DNA of 64,000 nucleotides from NCBI RefSeq assembly GCF_041429775.1, contig NZ_CP163422.1, forward strand, positions 1 through 64,000, read 5' to 3'. Below the pieces are notes generated by a model. That model had not been told where the DNA came from and made no database searches. It was given only the letters and a program-made list of their open reading frames with translations. The translations under genes and the position numbers were made by a program. The stretch's first letter is position 1; each line of letters opens with the position of its first letter. Below are positions 25,617 through 34,333 of this stretch, one piece after another. Source of the stretch: Glycocaulis abyssi (lineage in GTDB: Bacteria > Pseudomonadota > Alphaproteobacteria > Caulobacterales > Maricaulaceae).

Positions 25617-26456
25617 CTAGTAGATCGGCGGGGCATGCCAGGGCTCGCGAGCCAGCTCTGCCATGTCGCTAGGCAGGACCGGCTTGTACGGGGCGTTGAA
25701 GTCAAAGGGCGCATCGCCTTCGCTCCACACATTCACATGCCGGCCGCCGACGAACCGGATCAACATCACACAGCCCCAGCGCGTCCCGAACGGCCCGTGA
25801 GGGATGCCGGGCGGGCGCCAGAAATACGCGCCGGGCGCCATGGTGCCGTGCGGGCCGGTCAGCTGCCCATTGATCATGTAGCACTCTTCCACGACCGGGT
25901 GATGCTCCTGCGGCCCCTTGCTGCCGGGCGGCTCGGAATGGGGCAGGACCATGGACAGGAAGGTGCGCTCTCCGGTCTGCGGATCAAGGCGCAGATCCTT
26001 CCGGCTTATCCCCAGATGGGCTAGCCGGGAGTCGTTAAGTGTCATGTCCCAGGGCGTATGCAGAGCGTCCACGCGCGTAACCGGCAGGGTGTTCCCCTCT
26101 CCTGCATGAACAACCGGCTCGCGGTCCAGAAAGGTCAGCGCCACCGCCCCTTGCGGCGCGCTCATGGACCACCGCGTCGTTCCGGCAGGAACATGGCCGT
26201 ACACATCATGGCTGAAGGTATCGCCATTGAGCTCGATCATGCCATCAAGGACATAGAACTCCTCGGCTGCCTCGATATGCTCAGGCCCTTCGCGGCGCCA
26301 TCCGGGCGGATAGCGGATCAGGATCGAGCAGGCGCCGTCATCAGGGTCGCGACTGAGAAACTTGAACTCGGCGTCCGGACGCGCCAGCCTTGGTCCGATG
26401 CGCTTCCAGGGCAGTACCTGAGCCTGGATAAACTCTATATGCGGACGGTTCAACAA
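25617..26456 (-). CDS. Two-domain cupin protein
   Basis: 279 residues with two cupin half-barrels. The first (about 30-110) contains EHIEAAEEFYVLDG and the second (about 165-245) contains HHPVVEECYMINGQ and the aromatic segment AYFWRPPGIPHGP, with His/Glu residues that usually hold a metal. It resembles ChrR-type DUF4437 cupins. No enzyme function can be read. It is the last gene of the long leftward operon and its start overlaps the preceding decarboxylase end by seven bases, so the two probably act together. Confidence 0.7.
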   Translation of the reverse strand: MLNRPHIEFIQAQVLPWKRIGPRLARPDAEFKFLSRDPDDGACSILIRYPPGWRREGPEHIEAAEEFYVLDGMIELNGDTFSHDVYGHVPAGTTRWSMSAPQGAVALTFLDREPVVHAGEGNTLPVTRVDALHTPWDMTLNDSRLAHLGISRKDLRLDPQTGERTFLSMVLPHSEPPGSKGPQEHHPVVEECYMINGQLTGPHGTMAPGAYFWRPPGIPHGPFGTRWGCVMLIRFVGGRHVNVWSEGDAPFDFNAPYKPVLPSDMAELAREPWHAPPIY

Positions 26457-28207
26457 GGCGCGGCTCCCGACAGAAGCGTCACCATGTCCTCCACGACGTG
26501 TGCGCGCATGGTCTCGCGCTCCAGATAGGGGTTCATGAAGACACAGCGCAGCACGGTCAGCCCGTCAGCATCGAAATCGCCGCCCCACTGTTCCACATGG
26601 CGCGTTATCTGCCCGGCATGGCTGCTCAGGGGAAAGTGCGTCTTGGACAGGGTGAAGCGCCCGCCCTGCACGGACGCCTCGTAAAGCGCCTCGCTGCCGG
26701 CATTCACGACGCTTAAGGGTTCACCTGTACGCGCCACTGTGAAACAGGCGATATTGGTATCGCACGGATCCAAAAGACGTAGATCAGGACAGGCTTTCAT
26801 GGCGGCGTGCATGATCGCACGCCGGGCCTCAACAGCGTTTTCCAGTATGCGGCCGAAACCGTCCGGCGTGAAACCGATGGTTGTGCCCGTCATCCATACC
26901 GCTGCAGCGCCGGCCGATGTACGCGAGCCTTCCAGCGTGGCACTCCATAGATCATCGCTGACATGGGCGCGCTCCAGATAGGGCGCCGCAAAGCTGGACA
27001 CGGCATAGCGCTGTGCATCGCGTACCAGGAACGCCCCGCAGGCATAGGGTGTATACCCCAGTTTGTGGGGGTCGATAGTGATGGAATCTACCCGCCTGAT
27101 GGCCGCCAGCGCACTTGCCGCCACGTCAGACAGGGCCGTCGCCCCGGCGCCGAGCGTGGACGCGAAAAAGCCGCCATAAGCCGCATCGACATGATGCCAG
27201 ATGCGCCAGCCGCGCTCCCTCCGCCAGCGCTCCATCAGGTCACAGACACCGTCCACGGGATCGAAATTGCCGGTCTCGGTCGCCCCGGCTACCGAGACGG
27301 CAGCAAGTACCGGGCGGCCCTGCGCAGTGGCCTTCTCCACCTCGTGCTCCAGCGCTTTCAGGCACAGGCGCCCCTGCGCATCGAGTCCGACACCGCGGAA
27401 GGCCTCTTCGCCGAGGCCGAACACATTGGCCGCCTTGCGCCAGGAAAAATGCTTGTTCTCCGGCACCATCACGACCGGGCCGAGATATTCCCGGCCCGAA
27501 GCGCGCGAAATCCTGCGAAAGGTGTCCGCCGGATTACCCGCCACCGCGCTCGCTGCGCGCAGGGCGTCTTCAGGCGGAGCATGGCGCTCGCGAAGGGTAT
27601 GATAGCGCGGCCAGCCCATATGGGCGGCGGCAAATACGTCCAGCCGTTCGCCTTGCGTCTCGGCCAGCCATAAGGCCAGCGAGAGCCAGTGGTCGAGACG
27701 GAAGCGTGCACGCCACACCGCTTCAAAGTTAGCAATGGTTCCGCACGAGGTCATGTGTCCGCGCGCGTGAGCCGGATCGAACCCTATCATGCGCGCCAGC
27801 ATGGCAATCGCCTCAGCCTCGATCTGGGTGCCGACACGCGACACTTCCTTGGAGGTGTTGTTCGGATTGTGCAGGGTCGCCAGCACATGGCCCAGCAGGG
27901 CTGGCATGCTGGCATCCGACACCATGTGCCCGGCATAATGGGGCGAGAAGGTCGCGGTCTCTCCACTCAGCCGTCTGGCAAGCGTCTGCAGGGCGGCATC
28001 AATCTGTTCATGCTGGTCATCGGGCAGCTGCCCGTCAGGCCAGACAGAAGGGTCCCCCGCACCAGCGTCGCGCCGCCAGGCACTCCACGTGTCAAGCGAG
28101 CGCGCCAGCGCATCCCGCAGCCAGGCGGCGTGTTCGGCACGCGGCCCCGGAAACCAGCCTGCGCTGTCTATGCCATGGGCGGGCAGATCGCGTGTACCAA
28201 GGGTCAT
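26450..28207 (-). CDS. Group II PLP-dependent amino-acid decarboxylase
   Basis: 585-residue pyridoxal-phosphate enzyme of the glutamate/aromatic-amino-acid decarboxylase fold. The PLP lysine is in SITIDPHKLGYTPYACG (about residue 378). Upstream lies HVDAAYGGFF, which holds the cofactor-binding Asp and Ala, and the start segment HYAGHMVSD. Long N-terminus. The substrate is unknown: the sequence does not favour Glu, Asp or an aromatic acid. It is translationally coupled to mobA (four-base overlap) and to the cupin. Such a gene in a nar-type operon is unexpected. Confidence 0.8.
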   Translation of the reverse strand: MTLGTRDLPAHGIDSAGWFPGPRAEHAAWLRDALARSLDTWSAWRRDAGAGDPSVWPDGQLPDDQHEQIDAALQTLARRLSGETATFSPHYAGHMVSDASMPALLGHVLATLHNPNNTSKEVSRVGTQIEAEAIAMLARMIGFDPAHARGHMTSCGTIANFEAVWRARFRLDHWLSLALWLAETQGERLDVFAAAHMGWPRYHTLRERHAPPEDALRAASAVAGNPADTFRRISRASGREYLGPVVMVPENKHFSWRKAANVFGLGEEAFRGVGLDAQGRLCLKALEHEVEKATAQGRPVLAAVSVAGATETGNFDPVDGVCDLMERWRRERGWRIWHHVDAAYGGFFASTLGAGATALSDVAASALAAIRRVDSITIDPHKLGYTPYACGAFLVRDAQRYAVSSFAAPYLERAHVSDDLWSATLEGSRTSAGAAAVWMTGTTIGFTPDGFGRILENAVEARRAIMHAAMKACPDLRLLDPCDTNIACFTVARTGEPLSVVNAGSEALYEASVQGGRFTLSKTHFPLSSHAGQITRHVEQWGGDFDADGLTVLRCVFMNPYLERETMRAHVVEDMVTLLSGAAPC

Positions 28208-28824
28208 GACACCTTCCGGTCAGCTGCAGCCAGTAGCACCTGGGCTTCGGCCAGTTCCTCCGGCGTGTTGATGTTGAAGAATGGATCGGGCGCTTGTGTC
28301 CATATGACATGGCGCACCCCTGCCCTCGCCGCGAGCGCTTTCAGGCTGAAATTGCCAGCAAAGGCCTGCTCGGCAATCAGGCCGCTGACAGGGCCGCGCC
28401 ACAGCGTGCACACCGGATGAGGCCTGCCCTGGCTTTGCGCCATGGCACACACCGGTCCGCGCTCGCCAACCAGAGCAGCGCCCAGCCTGCCTGGCAGATC
28501 ATCAGGCAGGAAGGGCATGTCCACCGGCACGGTCAGCAGATCCCGGCCTTCTGCTTCCGCCCGCAGAAGCGCCGGATACAGCCCGGCTAGCGGACCTTCC
28601 AGCACGACACCCGGCGGGCTCGCATCACATATCTCTTCCGAGCCTCCGAGACCGCCCTGCCCGGCCTGCCGCACCAGTTCCCAGAGCGGAGCACGCCATC
28701 GGCTCACGCGGTCCTTCACATGGTCGGCGAGCGGCCTGCCCGCCAGCAGGCGTGACGGCTTGTTGCCGCCAATGCGTGTGCCCAGTCCGCCAGCAAATAC
28801 CGCAATGGCAAAGGTGTGGTTCAT
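28204..28824 (-). CDS. mobA: Molybdenum cofactor guanylyltransferase
   Basis: 206-residue nucleotidyltransferase that attaches GMP to molybdopterin to give the MGD cofactor used by nitrate reductases and relatives. The Rossmann-type start contains VFAGGLGTRIGGNKPSRLLAGRPL (motif GGLGTR-x-GG-x-K; residues 9-32). VPVDMPFLP with the magnesium-binding Asp is at about 97, and PVCTLWRG and FFNINTPEEL are at the end. It connects this operon functionally with modABC at 19-21.6 kb, although no molybdoenzyme is in view. Confidence 0.9.
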   Translation of the reverse strand: MNHTFAIAVFAGGLGTRIGGNKPSRLLAGRPLADHVKDRVSRWRAPLWELVRQAGQGGLGGSEEICDASPPGVVLEGPLAGLYPALLRAEAEGRDLLTVPVDMPFLPDDLPGRLGAALVGERGPVCAMAQSQGRPHPVCTLWRGPVSGLIAEQAFAGNFSLKALAARAGVRHVIWTQAPDPFFNINTPEELAEAQVLLAAADRKVS

Positions 28825-29453
28825 GCGGTACCGCCAACCAGCGCGCGGGCCTGCTTTGCCCCGTTAACGGGGTCACACACCTCGCGCAGAAGTCCGTCAT
28901 GGAGCGAATAGATCAGCCCGTGCAACGCAAGCGGACGCCGCCGCCGCCAGACATCCGCGACCAGAGGGCTGCTGGCAAGTGAACGTATCTGCGCCGCAAC
29001 GACAAGCTCACACAGACGGTTTGCCCGAGCCTGTGTACTGGTGATCAGTGCAAGTTCCGCATCATGGCGCGCTGCCTCATCGCGAGCCGGCGATAGCCAG
29101 TGTGCCAGTGGACCAACATCACCAGAATCTCCCGCAGATAGTTGGCCTATCGACGCACACCCGTAATGCCCGCAGACAACGATCCGGCTAACCTGAATGT
29201 TTCTCAGCGCCATATCGAGTACCGCCACGCAGGCAAGATCAACCGGATTGATCAGCGCGCCTGGGGTGCGCAAGACGGCAAAAGACCCTGGGTCCTTTCC
29301 GGTAAGGGCGGCCGGTGACAGTGGGCTGTCTGTCGCGGTGAGCCATAGCGTGTCAGCCTGACGGCCCTGGGCTGACAGGCCGTCCTCGTGCGGGTGCTTT
29401 TGCCTCCAGTCCGTGAAAATCTCCAGATTGGCCTCAAGAAGGTCCTCAATCAT
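28821..29453 (-). CDS. Beta-carbonic-anhydrase-like protein, metal site degraded
   Basis: 210 residues with the beta-carbonic anhydrase fold. The C-terminal metal motif is intact (VVCGHYGCAS, His and Cys ligands). The N-terminal motif, normally C-x-D-S-R, here reads LTATDSPLSP: the Cys ligand is Ala and the catalytic Arg is Pro. The rest (TGKDPGSFAVLRTPGALINP) aligns with the usual GDLFV.RN.AN stretch but loses several conserved residues. It may be a non-enzymatic relative. It overlaps mobA and the hemerythrin gene by four bases each. Confidence 0.75.
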   Translation of the reverse strand: MIEDLLEANLEIFTDWRQKHPHEDGLSAQGRQADTLWLTATDSPLSPAALTGKDPGSFAVLRTPGALINPVDLACVAVLDMALRNIQVSRIVVCGHYGCASIGQLSAGDSGDVGPLAHWLSPARDEAARHDAELALITSTQARANRLCELVVAAQIRSLASSPLVADVWRRRRPLALHGLIYSLHDGLLREVCDPVNGAKQARALVGGTA

Positions 29454-30043
29454 GGCAGGCTCCCTTCGGCAACTGGCACGCCCAAAGCCTTCAGCTTGAT
29501 GCCCCGGCGGGCCGCCATCCTATGACTCAGACCGTCCAGATCCGCCTGCTCCAATCGTATCCGGGCAATCGGCAAGACGACCGCATTTTCAATGGCAAGG
29601 TGGTGGCGCAGATCGTGAGAATAGGCCCTCAACGTACGGCCAAAACTCACATCCCCGGAAGGCGGGTGGCCTCTCTCCAAGGCCTTCTGAAGGCCTTCGC
29701 AGACAATATGTGCGTTGGCTTCTTCACGGACATGATCTGCGGCGAGCGCGCCCAGGACCTGCTCGATCTCGTCCTCCGGCAGACAACGCCGCCTTAGAAG
29801 CGGAAACAGATCTTCTTCCTCATCTATATGATGCATTTTCAAGTCGGTCTCGAGATAGTCGAGAACGCTGGCAATCAGCGCGGCATGGAACGTTGGCACA
29901 CGTGAGAGAGTCTGCAGCCCATCGCAAAGCTGACGCTGCCGGTGATGCTCGGCGAATATCCAGTTCAGCGGCTCCCGCAACAGATCGACCGGCATCGGTT
30001 CGATGACAGGCAGGCGTGTCAAAGCGTCATTGTCACGTGTCAT
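29450..30043 (-). CDS. Hemerythrin-domain protein
   Basis: 197 residues with a four-helix di-iron fold. Ligand candidates are in WIFAEHHRQRQLCDGL (His), MHHIDEEEDLFPLLRRR (H-x3-E), ADHVREEANAHIVCEG and LRHHLAIENAVVLP. It is typically an O2- or NO-binding or iron-sulfur-repair module. It lies between the porin and the carbonic-anhydrase-like gene and is coupled to the latter by four bases. It is a different branch from the RIC-like protein at 21.6 kb. Confidence 0.82.
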   Translation of the reverse strand: MTRDNDALTRLPVIEPMPVDLLREPLNWIFAEHHRQRQLCDGLQTLSRVPTFHAALIASVLDYLETDLKMHHIDEEEDLFPLLRRRCLPEDEIEQVLGALAADHVREEANAHIVCEGLQKALERGHPPSGDVSFGRTLRAYSHDLRHHLAIENAVVLPIARIRLEQADLDGLSHRMAARRGIKLKALGVPVAEGSLP

Positions 30044-30072
30044 GACCGGACTTCCACTTCTACACGGGCACG

Positions 30073-31254
30073 CTAAAAGGCCCGCTCCAACGTCACCCAG
30101 AACTTCTCACGGTCTGCGAACCGGGAGCCGCGCCCGTCAAAAAGCGCAGCCTTCAGCTCCATGTCCCAGCCTTGCCACAGCCCCGTGCGGACCATGGCGT
30201 CAAACTCCCGTCCGAACCACCCGGCACCGCCGCCGCCACGGAACTCGTGCGCGGTCAGGGCAAGCTGCGCGCGGCGTTCTCCCGGCGCAGGCAGTGTCCA
30301 GCGGGCCTGCAATGAGTAATCTTCCAGCCCTTCCGGCGGTGTGGTGAGGAACACATCAGCCCATCCCTGAAAGGCGTGCAGGGTCGCGAGCGGCGTCTGG
30401 AAGGCCGTCGCGCAATCACCGCGCAACTGCTCATAGCGGACCTGATAGGAAGCGCCGGACCGGGCCGCAGTCAGGCTGGCACGGTAATACTGGTGCGAGA
30501 ACTGCGCCGGGTTCGGGCCGTGCGGGGTCTGTTCAGCGGCTTCGAGCGTATACTGACCGGCCCACTCGCCGGTCATCGGCCACTCACCGTCCAGCCGTCC
30601 GCCCAGCGTGCGTGAGGACATCCCGGGCGCATTCGCAAAGTCGAACCAGTGCCCATAAGCCGTTAAGCGCCCGAGCGGCGTTGCTGCTGCCGCCTGAAGC
30701 AGATGGCTGTCAGAACGCAGCCGGCCTGCCGGGCTACTCGGGCCGAATACTCGGTACACATTGTCTATGTAGGTGTAGCTCGCCGAGAGCCCTTCCTGCG
30801 GGGCAAATTGCACCCGCACGGCATCATAGGTCTGCTCATTCTGGCGGAAACCGACATTACCGATATGGCGCGCATCATCGACGATAATGCGTTGGCGGCC
30901 CAGCGTGACGCTCAACGAGGGTCGCGCATTCCAGCGCAACTGCAGCCGGTTGAGCTCCACAGCTTCAGGATCAGAAATGATCGGGCGATCCGCCGGTCCG
31001 CTGATCGTGTCGTTGTAATCTCGGATCAGCGCCCCAACGGCCTCGCCTTCGACAAGAAACTCCAGCGAGGGGTTGACCGGCACCTGCCAGCCAAGGCGCA
31101 GCCGCGCTGTCAGCCCGTCAGCATCGCGGGCGAGACTATCCTGGGCGACATGCTCGTAGCGCAACCGGACATGCCCGTGCCATGTACCCGGCAGCGGAGA
31201 TTGCGGCGCTTCCGCTCCTGACATTGTCAGCGCAAGGGCCAGCCCCATGATCAT
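30073..31254 (-). CDS. Alginate-export-family (AlgE-like) outer-membrane porin
   Basis: 393-residue beta-barrel protein. A signal peptide ends around SGAEA (residue 16), then many amphipathic strands with alternating aromatic residues. The early VRLRYEHVAQDSLARDADGLTARLRLGWQ and the later VTLGRQRIIVDDARHIGNVGFRQNEQTYDAVR are signature segments of the alginate_exp family, also seen in porins near denitrification genes. The last residue is Phe (LERAF), as in outer-membrane barrels. The substrate is unknown. The start overlaps the end of the parvulin gene by four bases. Confidence 0.85.
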   Translation of the reverse strand: MIMGLALALTMSGAEAPQSPLPGTWHGHVRLRYEHVAQDSLARDADGLTARLRLGWQVPVNPSLEFLVEGEAVGALIRDYNDTISGPADRPIISDPEAVELNRLQLRWNARPSLSVTLGRQRIIVDDARHIGNVGFRQNEQTYDAVRVQFAPQEGLSASYTYIDNVYRVFGPSSPAGRLRSDSHLLQAAAATPLGRLTAYGHWFDFANAPGMSSRTLGGRLDGEWPMTGEWAGQYTLEAAEQTPHGPNPAQFSHQYYRASLTAARSGASYQVRYEQLRGDCATAFQTPLATLHAFQGWADVFLTTPPEGLEDYSLQARWTLPAPGERRAQLALTAHEFRGGGGAGWFGREFDAMVRTGLWQGWDMELKAALFDGRGSRFADREKFWVTLERAF

Positions 31255-32052
31255 GGGCCGGACTTTCTGATGAGCGTTACAGCCGGTCGGGCCGGTTTCA
31301 GTGACCGGCGCAAGATAACGCGGACACTGCCCAGCACGGGATCGTCACTGTCCTGTGCCGCCGAAATCAGCGTGCTCCATGCGCTATCATCCGCCTCACG
31401 CACGAAAGCACTGGACGCCCGTTGAACCAGACCAGCCACGCCGTCGTCGGAGGCAGCATCCTTCACCGCAGCAAGCAACTCCGGATCGGTGCCCGCCAGC
31501 CAGCTTTCGATACGTTCTGACAGCTCCGGCCCGGCGGACATGAGCGTGCCGAGCGATATCGCAGGTGCGCCCACCTCACCCTCTTCGGACAGCGAGATAG
31601 CGATGCCCTCATGTGCAGAGGCCGCCATCAGACGTTCAGCGTATTCCGCAGCCCCCAAAGCCCAGGAGCGCGCATCAATGCGCATGCGGATCGCCTCGCG
31701 CACGTGCTCATAGGGCAGAAGCGCTCCCCCCGCCCGCTGGTCCAGTCTGAGGACGTGCCAGCCATAGGCAGAGCGCACCGGCTTCGGCGCAATGCCCCCG
31801 GGCTCCAGCGCGGCCAAAGCGGCTTCGACCTCGCGCACCAGATCGCCGGTCTCCATCTGTCCCAGCACGCCGCCCGACTTGCCTGACGGGCAGTCTGAAC
31901 GGGTCAGGGCCAGATCCTCAAACCGGCGCCCGGCGTTGAGATCGGCGAGGGTCTGGCGGGCGGAGTTCAGAGCCTGCTCGTCGGCGTCCCCCTCCAGAGG
32001 CTCCGCTTCGTGAATGCATATCGAACTCGAATTCTTAATCCCAGCAAGGTGT
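31251..32052 (-). pseudogene. Parvulin-type peptidyl-prolyl isomerase, 5' end missing
   Basis: About 265 codons open, with no start codon at the 5' side. It has most of the parvulin domain (SARQTLADLNAGRRFEDLALTRSDCPSGKSGG, then SAYGWHVLRLDQR; residues listed by position, key parts SGKSGG and YGWHVLRLD) and a following helical region. The SurA-like N-terminal half and the first strand of the isomerase domain are gone. A TAA stop lies directly upstream, near 32050. NifM/PpiC-type proteins commonly follow nitrate reductase genes, so this is probably where a nar operon was cut off. A GTG at 31868 could give a short product. Confidence 0.8.
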
Positions 32053-32249
32053 TAGCTCAGCGCCTAAGATGGATTAAAACGTTCGGGAAGGATTTGGATT
32101 TCGGCGCTATCCCAAAATCTCCGGATGCGCTGTGAGGGTCGGAATGGTCCGCAGAATGACACTTATCCCTATCTCGGTGGCCTAGCTCGAAGAACGCCTA
32201 CTCAGAAGCTGGTTCGAGGCTTGAACAACGCATTTTGCGTTGACCGCCA
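32053..32249. other. Junction region without recognisable gene
   Basis: Between the truncated isomerase and the next small gene. Moderately AT-rich. I see no complete gene, RNA or inverted repeat here. It is the border between the nitrogen-oxide island and a much more GC-rich block. Confidence 0.5.
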
Positions 32250-32270
32250 GTGGCGGTGATACTCGCCATC

Positions 32271-32510
32271 ATGGATGAAGCACAAGGAAAGCGCTGGCTC
32301 CTGACCTGCCCTCAGGGATGCCGGAAGCCCCGTGCATGGGGCCCGGTCCGCGACCCGTTCCAGGCGTCGGCCGTTGAGGCCATTGCACGCACGAAACGCT
32401 GTCCAGCCTGCCAGGCCCCGCTGGACGTGCGCCCCAACACGGATACCCCCAGGCCTTCCTTGACGTGGGCGCTCTTGGGGTGGTTTCAGTCGGTTCGCCC
32501 GAACCGATAG
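32271..32510 (+). CDS. Small zinc-ribbon-like hypothetical protein
   Basis: 79 residues. It has two Cys pairs spaced like a zinc ribbon (LTCPQGCRKP at about residue 11 and KRCPACQAPLD at about 44) and a basic, Trp-containing tail. I do not recognise a family. ATG 32271 and the in-frame GTG at 32250 are both possible starts, neither with a convincing ribosome site. It precedes the phosphoesterase-like gene by 40 bases. Confidence 0.5.
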   Translation: MDEAQGKRWLLTCPQGCRKPRAWGPVRDPFQASAVEAIARTKRCPACQAPLDVRPNTDTPRPSLTWALLGWFQSVRPNR

Positions 32511-32550
32511 ATTTCGGTGCAGGCGGGGCGGATCAATTCAGGGGGCAGTC

Positions 32551-33441
32551 ATGAGACATCTTTGGGCGGCGGCATGCGGAGCGCTCCTGCTGACGGCATG
32601 TGGCCAGGACGGAGCCCGGGCGCCGGAACGCGCCTCGGACACTTTACGGGTCGCGGCCTGGAACATCGAACATCTCACCGCTGAGACCGGGGCGGGCTGC
32701 GCGCCGCGCGACGAGGCCGCGCTCGACTTGGTGGCGGACTATATCGCGGCGGTCGACGCCGATGTCTGGCTGCTTCAGGAGATCGATGGAGAGGCCGCGC
32801 TCGAGCGCGTGTTCGGCGAGGGCTGGAGCTTCCATGTCGAGGAGCGTGAGGCGGTGGGCGAGTACCCGCTCTGCCGCGGCCGGGACAACGGCAGCCGACT
32901 GCGGGCCCAGAACACGGCGGTCGCTGTGCGCGACGGCGTCGCGCACAGCCGCATCCCCGATCTGGACGCGCTCGATGTAGCAGGCGCGGGGCGGATGCGC
33001 CATGGCGTCGCCGTCACGGTGTTCGACAATGAGCCGATCGACCTCATGAGCCTGCATCTCGCGTCGGGCTGCCATGAGGGCGAGGAGTCCAATGTCTGTC
33101 CGACACTGTTCAGCCAGATCGAGGTTCTGGAAGGCTGGATCGACACGCGGAGCGCTATGGGCCGCGCGGTCATCGTTGGGGGCGATTTCAACCGGCGCCT
33201 CGAACTGGACGCGGATCTGGTCTGGAGCGAGCTCAATGACGGCGATCCTTACCCGCTGCATGTCGCGGGTCCGGGGATCCGACCCCAATGCGATCCGCGC
33301 TATGGCGAATTCATCGACTTCCTCATACTCAATAACCACGCTCAGGGCCGCAAGATCCAGGGATCCTTCCACGAGACCACTTATGGCCGCGGCGACCGGC
33401 CCTCCGACCACTGTCCGATTCTGATTGATCTGCGGCGCTGA
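32551..33441 (+). CDS. Endonuclease/exonuclease/phosphatase-family lipoprotein
   Basis: 296 residues. A signal peptide with a lipobox (LLLTAC, Cys at about 17) marks a lipoprotein. The EEP fold follows: RVAAWNIEHL (metal-ligand Asn), VWLLQEID (catalytic Glu), then VIVGGDFNRRL (Asp/Asn pair near residue 215) and the terminal RPSDHCPI (catalytic Asp-His). It is likely a secreted, membrane-anchored nuclease or phosphodiesterase. A clear GGGGGCAG stretch precedes the start. It converges with luxI, 37 bases away. Confidence 0.85.
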   Translation: MRHLWAAACGALLLTACGQDGARAPERASDTLRVAAWNIEHLTAETGAGCAPRDEAALDLVADYIAAVDADVWLLQEIDGEAALERVFGEGWSFHVEEREAVGEYPLCRGRDNGSRLRAQNTAVAVRDGVAHSRIPDLDALDVAGAGRMRHGVAVTVFDNEPIDLMSLHLASGCHEGEESNVCPTLFSQIEVLEGWIDTRSAMGRAVIVGGDFNRRLELDADLVWSELNDGDPYPLHVAGPGIRPQCDPRYGEFIDFLILNNHAQGRKIQGSFHETTYGRGDRPSDHCPILIDLRR

Positions 33442-33478
33442 CGCTTCGGGGCAGGCCAGCGGCCCGCCCCGTGCCCTA

Positions 33479-34255
33479 TCAAGCCCTGCGCCGGACGGTC
33501 TCTGGCTCTACCGGCCCAAGCGCTGCCTCGGTCAGCATATGGATCGCGCCCAACAGGCTCTCCAGATGAGACCGGTTTTCGACCTCCAGCAGGCGGTCGA
33601 GGATCGCCCAGCGGACAGGGTCATTCGCCCTGTCATCCAAAAACGCGCCAGCGCTGAACGCAGCGGGAGATTTCAGCTTCATCAGAGCGCGGATGCCGCG
33701 CAGGGCGGCGACGGAGACCTCACACCGCACGGCATACCCCTGCCCCTGCCCGTAACTGACCGGTCCGCCCAAGGTCTCGATCGGCACACCGATTTCCTTA
33801 AAGTAGGCCATGAAGGTTTCATCGACGGACGCGACCACCGCGGTGGCACCGAAATGGAGGCCGAATTCCGCGAGTGCGGCGAACATCAGCGCGCGACAGA
33901 CTTTGTCGGTCTTCGGATCAAAGCCCGGCCCCGCGATCCAGCGCGACACCTCCCATATCCCCGCGCCGCGGGCGCGCTCCCGGTCGCTCAGGAAGTCGCC
34001 GAGCGTGGTTTCGAAGAGGTGAGGCTTCCAGGTCGGCAGCAGGCGGGCGGAGCCGAGGACTTCGCCGATATCGCCCAAGAGCAGCAGATAGAAGGTGTCA
34101 GGCGTATCGAATTCGTCGCGCTCGAGTTCTTCGCCCGTATCGATCTCCGACCAGCCGAGCCGGTCGATGAAGACCTCCCGGCGCTGGCGATGCATCTGTT
34201 CGAGCTGTACCCCGTAAAGTCCGCGATTGGCTGGTGTCACGATGTGAACGCGCAT
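33479..34255 (-). CDS. luxI: Acyl-homoserine-lactone synthase (LuxI family)
   Basis: 258-residue autoinducer synthase that joins S-adenosylmethionine with an acyl-ACP/CoA. Conserved residues are all seen: RREVFIDRLGW, the acidic ERDEFDTPDTFYLLL, GSARLLPTW and WEVSRWI (the W-E-x-S-R motif, about residue 100). The C-terminal 60 residues are an extension beyond typical LuxI proteins of about 210 residues. It is downstream of luxR on the same strand with a 78-base gap. I could not identify a lux box in that gap. Confidence 0.9.
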   Translation of the reverse strand: MRVHIVTPANRGLYGVQLEQMHRQRREVFIDRLGWSEIDTGEELERDEFDTPDTFYLLLLGDIGEVLGSARLLPTWKPHLFETTLGDFLSDRERARGAGIWEVSRWIAGPGFDPKTDKVCRALMFAALAEFGLHFGATAVVASVDETFMAYFKEIGVPIETLGGPVSYGQGQGYAVRCEVSVAALRGIRALMKLKSPAAFSAGAFLDDRANDPVRWAILDRLLEVENRSHLESLLGAIHMLTEAALGPVEPETVRRRA

Positions 34256-34333
34256 GGGTCATCCCCTTAAGGTTGCTGAACCCGTTCACTCCAGCAGCCT
34301 GCGCGATTCTCCGAACGCCGGGATTTCCCTTCA

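Noticed and set aside
31251-31868. Short parvulin gene from the GTG at 31868 as a complete gene
   Set aside because: The conserved domain clearly continues upstream in the same frame, so the short form would lack part of the isomerase fold.
34256-34333. lux box between luxR and luxI
   Set aside because: No 18-20 bp palindrome of the lux-box type was found in this gap.
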